Origin: an uncultured Lachnospiraceae bacterium
GTDB lineage: Bacteria; Bacillota; Clostridia; Lachnospirales; Lachnospiraceae
Length of the DNA: 64,000 nt
Assembly (NCBI GenBank): GCA_910579735.1
Contig: CAJTUZ010000008.1
Coordinates: 1 to 64,000, forward strand
Direction: 5' to 3'
Under the pieces are notes generated by a model that was given only the letters and a program-made list of their open reading frames with translations, searched no databases and was not told the DNA's origin. Below, in pieces: positions 1 through 8,196 of the stretch. Position numbers and translations under genes: made by a program. Every line of letters starts with the position of its first letter. Position 1 is the first letter of the stretch.

Positions 1-2
1 AG

Positions 3-1043
3 ATCAACCGTTCCGCAGATGATGCGGCAGGACTTGCCATATCGGAAAAAATGCGCCGGCAGGTAAGAGGACTCACACAGGCGTCTGCCAATGCCGCAGA
101 CGGAATTTCCTGCGTCCAGACGGCAGAGGGCGCTCTAACCGAAGTTCATGATATGCTGCAGCGTATCGGTGAATTGGCCGTAAAAGGAGCAACCGACACG
201 CTGACTTCAACAGACAGAAGCTATATCACTATGGAAGTCAGACAATTAATGAAGGAAATCGACCGTGTACAGTCTACCACGACTTTCAATGAGCAGAATC
301 TGTTAGATGGCACTTTTCAGAACAAAAATCTGCAGGTCGGTGCGGAAGCCGGGTAGCACATTGCCATCACCATTGGCAGTATCTCTACCAATGACCTGAT
401 CGCGAGCGCGCTTTCCAAAGGTATTTTTTATTATACAAACAATCACGGAGACCTGTGTCAGAAAATAGACAGTCCGAATCCCGCCAACCCGGGTTATCCG
501 CCAGGTGTGGATGCCATTTGGATTCCCGGCACAGGCACTACCTGGGCCAAACATGAATATTGGGATTCCAGCATGGTCGCACCGTGGCTTAGCGTACCGG
601 GACACGCCCACCTTTTAGGCGCTTATGACCTGACGATTTTCCACGAATTCTCTTATAGCGGGATTGTTGACGAAAGTATAAAAGAAAAACTCACCAACAA
701 CTACCCGGGCAATACGACGGGCGGCAGTGAAGAAGCATTATCAAATGATATCCCTGATCCCCGCCATTTTCAGGCGCTGAACGTTTTTGCCAAAAGCGCA
801 ATCTCCGATGTGTCGCAGATACGTTCCGATCTGGGTGCTATACAGAACCGCTTAGAGCATACCATCAGCAATCTGGACAACATTGTTGAGAATACTTCGG
901 CGGCAGAGTCCTTGATCAGGGATACGGATATCAGTACGGAAATGGTAAAATATACGAATAATAATATCCTTGCCCAGGCCGGACAATCCATGCTGGCCCA
1001 GACCAATCAAAGTAATCAGAATGTACTGTCTTTGTTACAGTAA
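3..1043 (+). pseudogene. Flagellin with an in-frame amber stop; 5' end beyond window
   Basis: Flagellin, the subunit of the flagellar filament. The window opens inside the conserved N-terminal D0/D1 helix (INRSADDAAGLAISEKM). The reading frame runs on through the D1 region to a TAG codon at 354-356, then continues in the same frame to a TAA at 1041-1043. The part after the TAG holds a short variable centre and an intact C-terminal D1/D0 region ending SNQNVLSLLQ. No frameshift is visible, so a single C-to-T change of a CAG (Gln) codon would explain the break. As written, translation would give only an N-terminal fragment. It could be a real nonsense mutation, a suppressed stop or a sequencing error. 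Flagellin identity is very sure; the pseudogene call is less so. Confidence 0.85.
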
Positions 1044-1067
1044 AATAAACATATAAAAGGGACGATT

Positions 1068-2423
1068 ATGGAAACAGTACGAAGACACAGCAAAGAAAAT
1101 ATCCACATCACATTCAATATGGCATGGCCATCGATCGTGGAGTCATTCTTTACAGCCTTTGCCGGCCTGGTGGATTCGTTGATGGTCAGCTCCCTCGGTT
1201 CCTATGCTGTGGCCGCCGTAGGACTCACGACACAGCCCAAATTTATCGGCCTGTCTTTGTTCTTTGCGCTGAATGTAGCCGTTTCGGCATTGATCGCCAG
1301 GCGGCGCGGCGAAGAAAACCCCGAGGAAGCCAACCGTATCCTCAGCACGGCCGTTCTTTTTATTCTTGGAGCGGCCGTGCTCCTCAGCGTCCTGTTCGTG
1401 GTTCTGGCAAGTCCTATCATACAGATGTGCGGCTCCACGCCGGAAACACATGACAGTGCGGTAGCATATTTCAGAATCATTATGGGCGGCATGATCTTCA
1501 ACTGTATCCAGATGGGCATCAATTCCGCCCAAAGAGGCGCCGGCAACACCAAGATCACGATGCGTACCAATGTGACTTCCAACACAGTCAACATCATTTT
1601 TAATTATCTGCTGATCAACGGACACTTTGGTTTCCCCGCTCTGGGAATCCACGGTGCGGCTCTGGCAACAGTCCTCGGAACGGTTGTCGCATGTATTATG
1701 AGCATTATTTCCATTTTGAAGGCTGACGGATTTATCAGCCTTCCTTATATTATGAAAAACAGAATTTTTCCTGCTGCCACGAGCTTTCTTCATTTAGTTA
1801 AAGTTGGTTACAGCGTTTTTTTTGAGCAGATTCTTATGCGGATCGGCTTCATGCTGACGGCTATCATGGCCGCTAAGCAGGGAACCGATGCTATGGCCGC
1901 TCATCAGGTGGGTATGAATATTATGGGACTTTCCTTCTCCTTCGGAGACGGACTGCAGGCCGCGGCAGTAGCGTTGATCGGGCGCAGTCTCGGCGCGGGA
2001 GACGAAGAACTCGCCAAAGAATACGGACGTATCTGCAGAATGTTCGGCGGCGTGATAGCAGTCTGCCTTGCCGTTATCTATTTCATCGGCGCCAAACCGC
2101 TTATGAATCTTTTCTTCGCAGAAGAACATATTGTCGCAATCGGCGTGAACATCATGCGGGTCATTATCCTGGTCGTTGTTTTCCAGATCAGCCAGGTTGT
2201 ATACATGGGCTGCCTGCGGGGTGCAGGCGACACATTTTATACTGCAGCGGCCTCCACGATCAGCGTCACCTTTATCCGCACGATCGGATCCTTTCTCGGC
2301 GGCTATGTATTCGGGCTCGGTATTGTCGGAATCTGGATGGGGGTTCTGGCAGATCAGATCTCACGCTTTCTTTTTGCCTCCACGCGGTTTAAAAAAGGTA
2401 AATGGACACAGATCAAAATATGA
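1068..2423 (+). CDS. MATE family efflux transporter
   Basis: A 451-residue integral membrane protein with the roughly 12 hydrophobic segments and internal two-fold layout of MATE multidrug/Na+(H+) antiporters. It starts with a typical MATE N-terminus (FNMAWPSIVESFFTAFAGLVDS) and has the glycine/alanine-rich half-repeat around AAHQVGMNIMGLSFSFGDGLQAAA. Length matches the family. The start has an AAGGGACG ribosome-binding site. It lies 24 bases after the flagellin stop on the same strand and converges with the HlyD-like gene 10 bases further on. The substrate cannot be told from sequence. Confidence 0.93.
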   Translation: METVRRHSKENIHITFNMAWPSIVESFFTAFAGLVDSLMVSSLGSYAVAAVGLTTQPKFIGLSLFFALNVAVSALIARRRGEENPEEANRILSTAVLFILGAAVLLSVLFVVLASPIIQMCGSTPETHDSAVAYFRIIMGGMIFNCIQMGINSAQRGAGNTKITMRTNVTSNTVNIIFNYLLINGHFGFPALGIHGAALATVLGTVVACIMSIISILKADGFISLPYIMKNRIFPAATSFLHLVKVGYSVFFEQILMRIGFMLTAIMAAKQGTDAMAAHQVGMNIMGLSFSFGDGLQAAAVALIGRSLGAGDEELAKEYGRICRMFGGVIAVCLAVIYFIGAKPLMNLFFAEEHIVAIGVNIMRVIILVVVFQISQVVYMGCLRGAGDTFYTAAASTISVTFIRTIGSFLGGYVFGLGIVGIWMGVLADQISRFLFASTRFKKGKWTQIKI

Positions 2424-2433
2424 TCTGAGAACT

Positions 2434-3753
2434 TTAAAATCGTACAATATCTCCATTCTGTACCGCAATCGTAGAAGAAACGATGACCTGGCTTTCGCCA
2501 TCAAGCGCGCCTTCCACCGCGACCCAGTTCTCATTCTTGTCTATGACTTTTACATTGACCTCTTCTACGTAATATTCCATACCGAGGATTCCTTCGCGCT
2601 CTTTCACCACATAAACATATGTACGCGTCTGTTCCTCATGCAGGGCCGCAGGTGAGATACAGCAATGATGTTTCTCTCCCGTCTCCGTATGCTTCATCAC
2701 CCCTGAAAGTCCCGGCATTCCCATGCCTTCCGGCAGATTGATATAAACTTCATAATTTCCGGGAGCAGTCTCGCTCTCAGCCAGATAATCTACATTAACA
2801 TCCGTCTCTTTACTGCTTCCATCCAGTTTCAATGAAACTTTATCATTAAGTCCCACATAGCTTTTCTGTTCTTTACTGAGCATGGTCTTAAACTGACAGG
2901 GAACGGAATCATTAGCCAGCAAAAGTACTGCCGAATCCGGTACTCTGCTTCCGACACTGACATAAATATCCGTAATCAGACCGCCCTGTGCGGCTGTAAT
3001 CTGCCCATCCGCATTTTTTACTTCCTGAAAAAGCGCCAGATCGTCCCTCATATCGGCCAGCTCAATCTGATATGTCTCCAAAGAGGCGTCTTCGTTCTCC
3101 GGTAAAAGAATGTCCTCTACCTTTCTTTCGGCATCCTTCATCGTATTCTCTCTGTTCCACTTTGCATCCGCCTCCGCATATGCGGCCGCCTGCAGCGCAT
3201 CCTTCAATTCCTCATCGGAACCTGCATGGCTCTGCACATCTTTTTCCGCCTGATTGACGTCCTCAGCCGCTCTGCCGACCAACGTATCCTCATAGCGTGC
3301 CAACGCATTATAATCCTCTCTTGCCCGTTCCTCTTCCAGCGCTTTCCTTTGCCTTGCCAGCTCTTCGTTTGCCAGAATCGCATCCACCTGTACCTGTATC
3401 TTAGAGATCGCCGCCTGTTTTTCCTCTATCATGGCATTCAGATCTTCCATATCAATTGTAAATAGAACATCCCCTTCTTCCACTCTGTCGCCCACCTGAA
3501 CAAACAGCTGCTCTATCCTGAGTCCGCTCAATGCCGTGACCGGATTCTTATCTCCCGCCACAACGATTCCTTCCACTTCCACAATATGTTCCACATACTT
3601 CTGCTCTATCCCCTCGACCATGACAACCGGAAGTTTCGAAGCATAAATACTCTTGGAAATGACCGTACAAAGCCACATCATCCCAAGGAAAATAAAGAAC
3701 CCTGCAATAATCCGCTTCTTTCTCTTCTCCCCCACCATTTTCTCGTTTCCCAT
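2434..3753 (-). CDS. HlyD/RND-type membrane-fusion adaptor protein
   Basis: A 439-residue membrane-anchored adaptor. One N-terminal transmembrane segment (about residues 14-32) is followed by a first lipoyl-like half (VVAGDKNPVTALSGLRIEQLFVQVGDRVEEGDVLF) and a long charged helical hairpin (about 100-250). The second lipoyl half (ITAAQGGLITDIYVSVGSRV) and beta-barrel segments come after it. In monoderm bacteria such adaptors usually work with ABC exporters of the MacB type, but no exporter permease is beside it. It is the last gene of the locus with four binding proteins and two importer-type permeases, 68 bases downstream of the MalG-like gene, and probably co-transcribed. Its function here is unknown. 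Confidence 0.82.
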   Translation of the reverse strand: MGNEKMVGEKRKKRIIAGFFIFLGMMWLCTVISKSIYASKLPVVMVEGIEQKYVEHIVEVEGIVVAGDKNPVTALSGLRIEQLFVQVGDRVEEGDVLFTIDMEDLNAMIEEKQAAISKIQVQVDAILANEELARQRKALEEERAREDYNALARYEDTLVGRAAEDVNQAEKDVQSHAGSDEELKDALQAAAYAEADAKWNRENTMKDAERKVEDILLPENEDASLETYQIELADMRDDLALFQEVKNADGQITAAQGGLITDIYVSVGSRVPDSAVLLLANDSVPCQFKTMLSKEQKSYVGLNDKVSLKLDGSSKETDVNVDYLAESETAPGNYEVYINLPEGMGMPGLSGVMKHTETGEKHHCCISPAALHEEQTRTYVYVVKEREGILGMEYYVEEVNVKVIDKNENWVAVEGALDGESQVIVSSTIAVQNGDIVRF

Positions 3754-3821
3754 CTTCCTTCACTCCCTTTATTATCTTTTCTTCCTTCTCACATCTTGGC
3801 AGAATGGCCCGACTGGCCTCC

Positions 3822-4682
3822 TTATTCTTTCAACCCTGAAAAAATAATTCCCTGCTCCAGATAGTCCTGTCCCCAGACAAACACAAACACCGCCGGGATC
3901 AAAGTAATAATAGACGCTCCGAAAGCATATCCTGCCTGCGCCCATGTAATTTCCGGCAGATACAGCGACAACGGCCATAACGCTTTCTCTTCCAGAAACG
4001 CCATCGGCTGCTCCATCATATTCCAATACTCCAAAAACCCCAAAACCATTGCCGACAACAGACCGCTTTTACCAAGCGGAAGACCTATCTTTCGAAAAAT
4101 AGTAAATTCTCCCGCCCCATCGATTCTCGCCGCTTCAAATAACTGCATCGGAATCGTCCTAAATCCTCCGTAAGAAAGAAACACCGGAAAGGTGGAAAAT
4201 ACGGCCGGCAGGATCACCGCCTGCTGTGTATTTAATAACCCCAGTCTGTTTAACACCAGGTAGCTGGACAGCATCGTCACCTGAAAGGGCAAAAGCATCA
4301 ATACTACATATAATACAAAAAGCAGTCTGCTGCCCTTCACCTTATAAACCGCAAATGCCCAGGCCGCCGGAACACCGACGATAAGCTGCCCTGCCAGGAT
4401 ACACCCCACCATCTTAATGGAATTCCAGAACAGGACAAAGAACTGCGGTGTTAAAAAAAGCAGCTTCCCATAATTCTCAAACGTAGGATAATTCGGCACG
4501 ATCTTCCAGCTGATAAATTCCATCCCATCCGAAAAAACAGGCGATAAATACTGCTTAAGCTCCCCGTTTCCCATAACCGAACCCGTCACCAGCAAAATGA
4601 TCGGCAGACATACGAATACGGCCGGAAGTAAAAGCAGAAAGGTCATTATATCATCCTTTATCCCCTTAACATATTTTTTCAT
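3822..4682 (-). CDS. Carbohydrate-type ABC transporter permease (MalG-like)
   Basis: An inner-membrane permease subunit of a CUT1-type ABC importer, about six transmembrane segments, 286 residues from the chosen start. The cytoplasmic EAA loop that docks with the ATPase is clear (EAARIDGAGEFTIFRKIGLP). The frame is open to a TTG at 4691, but the ATG at 4682 stands ten bases from an AAGGA site and is preferred. It follows the MalF-like gene by 45 bases. No ATPase gene lies in the cluster, so a shared MsmX-type ATPase encoded elsewhere is inferred. The substrate is unknown. Confidence 0.9.
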   Translation of the reverse strand: MKKYVKGIKDDIMTFLLLLPAVFVCLPIILLVTGSVMGNGELKQYLSPVFSDGMEFISWKIVPNYPTFENYGKLLFLTPQFFVLFWNSIKMVGCILAGQLIVGVPAAWAFAVYKVKGSRLLFVLYVVLMLLPFQVTMLSSYLVLNRLGLLNTQQAVILPAVFSTFPVFLSYGGFRTIPMQLFEAARIDGAGEFTIFRKIGLPLGKSGLLSAMVLGFLEYWNMMEQPMAFLEEKALWPLSLYLPEITWAQAGYAFGASIITLIPAVFVFVWGQDYLEQGIIFSGLKE

Positions 4683-4727
4683 ATCTTTCAAATCCTTTCT
4701 TAATACGGTCCTTCACCTGTGCACTCT

Positions 4728-5612
4728 CTACTCCCTGCTGTCCCACATATGCTGTAAAAGCATGATCACGATAAACAAAAATCCGCCGACACAGACCGCC
4801 GCGGCAGCCATCTTATCAAAGTCAAGGTTCACAAACCAGTTATTAAACAGATGCTGCAAAAGATAGATATCCTGTTCCGGATAAGCCCCCGCAACAAGAT
4901 AAGCCTCCCTGTAAATCTTAAAGGAATTCAAAAAGGAAAGAATTACTATTGTATACAGACTGCCCTTGAGATTCGGCAGTATGATCTTAAAAAAACTCTG
5001 CCATTCGGAAGCGCCATCCACTTTGGCCGCCTCCAGCATTTCATTCGGAATCCCCAGTATTCCCGCCAGCCACAAAACTACCGTATACCCTGTATTTTTC
5101 CATACATAACTAAATACCAATACCCAGAACGCCGCACTGCTTCCAAGATAATCCGTATGTATTTCTCCCCACAATCCGGTCAGTTCCCCGAGACGTGTCA
5201 GAAATAGATTCAGGAAACCCTGTTTATAGAAAAACATCTTCCACACAATAACGATCGTCGCCGTCGGCATCGCCAGAGGAAACAGATAAAGCGACTTTAC
5301 CATTCCTGCGCTCTTTAACCTGCTAAGCGGCATCGCGATCATCAGTCCGACTATAACTAACAGCGGAATACAGACGATCGTAAAACGAAACGTGTTTTTT
5401 ACCGCCAGGACAAACGCCTGATTGGTAAAAATTGTTTTATAATTCTGTATTCCGTTGAATTCTCCTGTCACCGCCGTTGTAAATGAACGTTTAAAAACAT
5501 CCAGAAACGGCAGCAGCACAAAAAGCAGTATTCCTAGAAAACTGGGCGCCATAAACAGAAAAAAGGCGCCTCTCATTTTATTTCTTTTAAACTGGAACTT
5601 ATGTGTTTTCAA
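4728..5612 (-). CDS. Sugar-type ABC transporter permease (MalF/UgpA-like)
   Basis: The partner permease, 294 residues, with six hydrophobic segments and an EAA motif (EAAKVDGASEWQSFFKIILP). The start is a TTG ten bases after an AGGG site; the next ATG, at 5576, has a poorer site and would trim the usual short cytoplasmic N-terminus. It sits 15 bases after the last of four tandem binding-protein genes, which points to a single transcript. The family imports oligosaccharides or glycerol-phosphate compounds, but the odd binding proteins leave the real ligand open. Confidence 0.9.
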   Translation of the reverse strand: MKTHKFQFKRNKMRGAFFLFMAPSFLGILLFVLLPFLDVFKRSFTTAVTGEFNGIQNYKTIFTNQAFVLAVKNTFRFTIVCIPLLVIVGLMIAMPLSRLKSAGMVKSLYLFPLAMPTATIVIVWKMFFYKQGFLNLFLTRLGELTGLWGEIHTDYLGSSAAFWVLVFSYVWKNTGYTVVLWLAGILGIPNEMLEAAKVDGASEWQSFFKIILPNLKGSLYTIVILSFLNSFKIYREAYLVAGAYPEQDIYLLQHLFNNWFVNLDFDKMAAAAVCVGGFLFIVIMLLQHMWDSRE

Positions 5613-5627
5613 ATAAAAACTTCCCTT

Positions 5628-8159
5628 CTACTCCGCCATATAGATCGATATTTTTTTCTCAATGGCGCTTACTGCGTCTTCCAGGCTCTTCGTCCCCTGT
5701 ATATAAGCAACGCCTTCTTCAAATACGGCATTTTCCAATATCTCGTCTTTCATATAGACCGTATCCACCGATTCCATGTATTTGATCAAAGCATCCTGCA
5801 ATTCTTCATTCGGCCTGTAAATCTCCAGATGAATGAATAACCCCTCGGCATCGGAGATCGTATAGGAACCATAAGCGTACTCGTACTCTTCATCCATTTC
5901 CTCTTCTTCGATTTCCATAACCTTTTTCAGTGCTGCTTTATTCACCGGCAGTCCATAATACAGACTCTGTTGATTTTCTTCCCCGAGACATGTTCTGATA
6001 AAATCCTGCGCCCGTTCCGTATGCTCCGATACCGCACTGACACCGAGAATTGTCTCCGCCCGGAAAACGTTCTCTGCCTGTCCTTTCATACCGCTCCATT
6101 CGGCATTCTGAAAATCCTCCATTCTCTGCAGGGACGTTATGCAGGAATACGTATAAATATTGTTTAATACACCGCATACCATCTGCGTATAGCCGCCCAG
6201 ATAACTCATAAAGTCCGTCCCTGTCCTGACGTCATCCGAATAAGAAAGACCGCCCAGATACTGTAGATCGTAATGATCCGTTTCCACATACTCTCCCCCG
6301 GCATCCTCATCAATATCATCCATCTGCGCATCATAAATCCTCTTACTCTGTTTCAGGAATTCCGTGACCGCATTTGTATCGATCTGTCCCTCTGCCGTTA
6401 TCCATGAAGACGCGCAGCTCATGGAAAGCATATACATGATACCCTTCTCCGAATAGAATCCCAGTATATCTTCCCCGGGGGTTTCCGCCCGGAGCGTCTC
6501 TACTATATCCGCCATATCCTCCAGGTCCGCCGTTTGTGAAACATATTCTTTATCCGCCATAATGATCGGCAGACTGATCTCACAGGGAACTGCATATAAC
6601 TTGTCGTCTGTTTTTACTGCCTCTACAACATTCTGGAACAAATTGCCATTACCGTTTAATTCACCGGCAAATGTACTCAGATCAAGCAGAAGTCCTTTAT
6701 TAATATAGGATTCAATCGGCATATTATCGAGTACCAGTACATCCGGCCCTTCTCCGGCCATGATCTTCGTATTCAGATTCTTTAACGCATCATCCCTTGT
6801 CACGGAGCTGCTGCTATCCATTCCGCATATAAATTCAACATACAGATCCGGATGTTCCTGTTGATAAATATGGATCGCCTGTCTGATCGTCTCATTATCT
6901 TCCAGACTGTAAACCTGTAATTTTCCCGTAGGGACCGTAGGGATATTTTCATCGAAAACATAGTGCACGACTCTTCCTCCGCTAAACAGCACGAGAAATT
7001 CATTTTCTTCAATCGCTGTCATCCCCTGTATAATATAAGCCGGATTCCCGAAACTGCATAATGTCCCATCAATAATCTGTTCCACGGCATTTCCGCCCAC
7101 GACATGACGGTGCAGCCCTTTCTCTCCCGCCAGGTAAATAATGTCGTTTTCCCCGAAGAAAAAGTACAATGGATGACCGTCCCCGGCCACATGGTGTCTG
7201 TCACTGTAATGATCCGTAATAAAAGTATTTAGGACTTCATCTTCTATATACTCTTTTTTCTCCATATCATAAATGAGCAGGTTCTCATATCCGTATCCAT
7301 CCATGACCATCAGATTATTTTGGACACAGAGAAGTTCAGGACGTCCGCCTTCCGATATCAGGAAAAGCTCACTGCTGCCATCCTCTTTTACTTCATAAAT
7401 GTTACCGCTTCCCATAGTCGTCACAAAAATTCTTCCGTTATCCGCAATATAGACCTGATACAGATAAGAATCATCCTCTGTCAGTTCAATTTCAACCGGA
7501 ATCTCCGTATTATCCGGCTTAATGATCGCTAAATGCGGATTCAGCTCAAAATTCATCAACTCTTCTTCTGCTGAGAGTTCCGTTTCTTCTGCTGATGCAT
7601 CCTCCATGTCCTGACTGTCTGTGTCTTCTGCAGAGGTATCCCCCTCTGTCTGGCTGTCTGCAGCTTCTGCAGAGGTATCCCCCTCTGTCTGGCTTCCTGC
7701 ATCTTCTTCTGTGATCTCATCTGCTTCCTGACCGTCCGCATCTTCCGCCGCCGTATCATCATATATGAGCGCCACCGTATTATCCGCGCCGATTGCAAGA
7801 CTCATAATATAATTCATCTCTTCCAACATACGGGTCTGCCAGCTTCTGCTGTCAGTCATCCAGTCTTTCCCGTTGTCTTCACTCCTGAGAAAGTCCATAT
7901 ATATATCCGTTATAACCAGATTTCCGTTATCCAACCGATACAGACCGTTTCCATAGCCGGATATCTTAGAAGAAATATCCGTAACCTCTTCCACATATCG
8001 GCCCATAGCTGCCGGATCCGTTTCCCCGCCCGTACTGTCCGATGGCGTATTCTTCTTTGCCGTCTCATCTACCGCCGTATTGCCGCAGCCGCCAAGCGGC
8101 AGCACAAACATCAGCAGTATCATCAGCACCGCAATCATTCTCTTCATTGTCCCTGTCAT
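5628..8159 (-). CDS. Propeller-fused solute-binding lipoprotein, paralogue 4
   Basis: An 843-residue lipoprotein: signal peptide with lipobox PLGGC (Cys25), then an N-terminal beta-rich domain (about 50-410) and an extracellular solute-binding domain (about 413-843). The N-terminal part has one clear Asp-box, SEDNGKDW at 93-100, as in sialidase/BNR-type propellers, and repeated strand pairs such as YIADNGRIFV and NDIIYLAGEKGLH. An acidic, repetitive insert (about 138-200) interrupts the first blades. The binding domain carries the family-wide stretch NTKIMAGEGPDVLVLDNMP and ends KKISIYMAE. The likely role is ligand capture for the two permeases just downstream. The fusion is far longer than a usual 420-500-residue binding protein. 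Confidence 0.85.
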   Translation of the reverse strand: MTGTMKRMIAVLMILLMFVLPLGGCGNTAVDETAKKNTPSDSTGGETDPAAMGRYVEEVTDISSKISGYGNGLYRLDNGNLVITDIYMDFLRSEDNGKDWMTDSRSWQTRMLEEMNYIMSLAIGADNTVALIYDDTAAEDADGQEADEITEEDAGSQTEGDTSAEAADSQTEGDTSAEDTDSQDMEDASAEETELSAEEELMNFELNPHLAIIKPDNTEIPVEIELTEDDSYLYQVYIADNGRIFVTTMGSGNIYEVKEDGSSELFLISEGGRPELLCVQNNLMVMDGYGYENLLIYDMEKKEYIEDEVLNTFITDHYSDRHHVAGDGHPLYFFFGENDIIYLAGEKGLHRHVVGGNAVEQIIDGTLCSFGNPAYIIQGMTAIEENEFLVLFSGGRVVHYVFDENIPTVPTGKLQVYSLEDNETIRQAIHIYQQEHPDLYVEFICGMDSSSSVTRDDALKNLNTKIMAGEGPDVLVLDNMPIESYINKGLLLDLSTFAGELNGNGNLFQNVVEAVKTDDKLYAVPCEISLPIIMADKEYVSQTADLEDMADIVETLRAETPGEDILGFYSEKGIMYMLSMSCASSWITAEGQIDTNAVTEFLKQSKRIYDAQMDDIDEDAGGEYVETDHYDLQYLGGLSYSDDVRTGTDFMSYLGGYTQMVCGVLNNIYTYSCITSLQRMEDFQNAEWSGMKGQAENVFRAETILGVSAVSEHTERAQDFIRTCLGEENQQSLYYGLPVNKAALKKVMEIEEEEMDEEYEYAYGSYTISDAEGLFIHLEIYRPNEELQDALIKYMESVDTVYMKDEILENAVFEEGVAYIQGTKSLEDAVSAIEKKISIYMAE
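7586..7694. repeat. 39-base in-frame tandem repeat in lipoprotein linker
   Basis: Two identical 31-base blocks start at 7625 and 7664, a period of 39 bases (13 codons), and a degraded third copy starts at 7586. They encode the acidic repeats TEGDTSAE in the linker of the solute-binding paralogue 4. Because the period is a multiple of three, copy-number change would alter linker length without breaking the frame. Confidence 0.85.
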
Positions 8160-8196
8160 TTTCTGTCTCCTCCTTCAGACGCTTCTTAATACCTTT

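Noticed and set aside
1143..1793. Long minus-strand frame inside the MATE gene
   Set aside because: It is antisense to a clear transporter, has low-complexity His/Asp/Arg composition and no ribosome-binding site.
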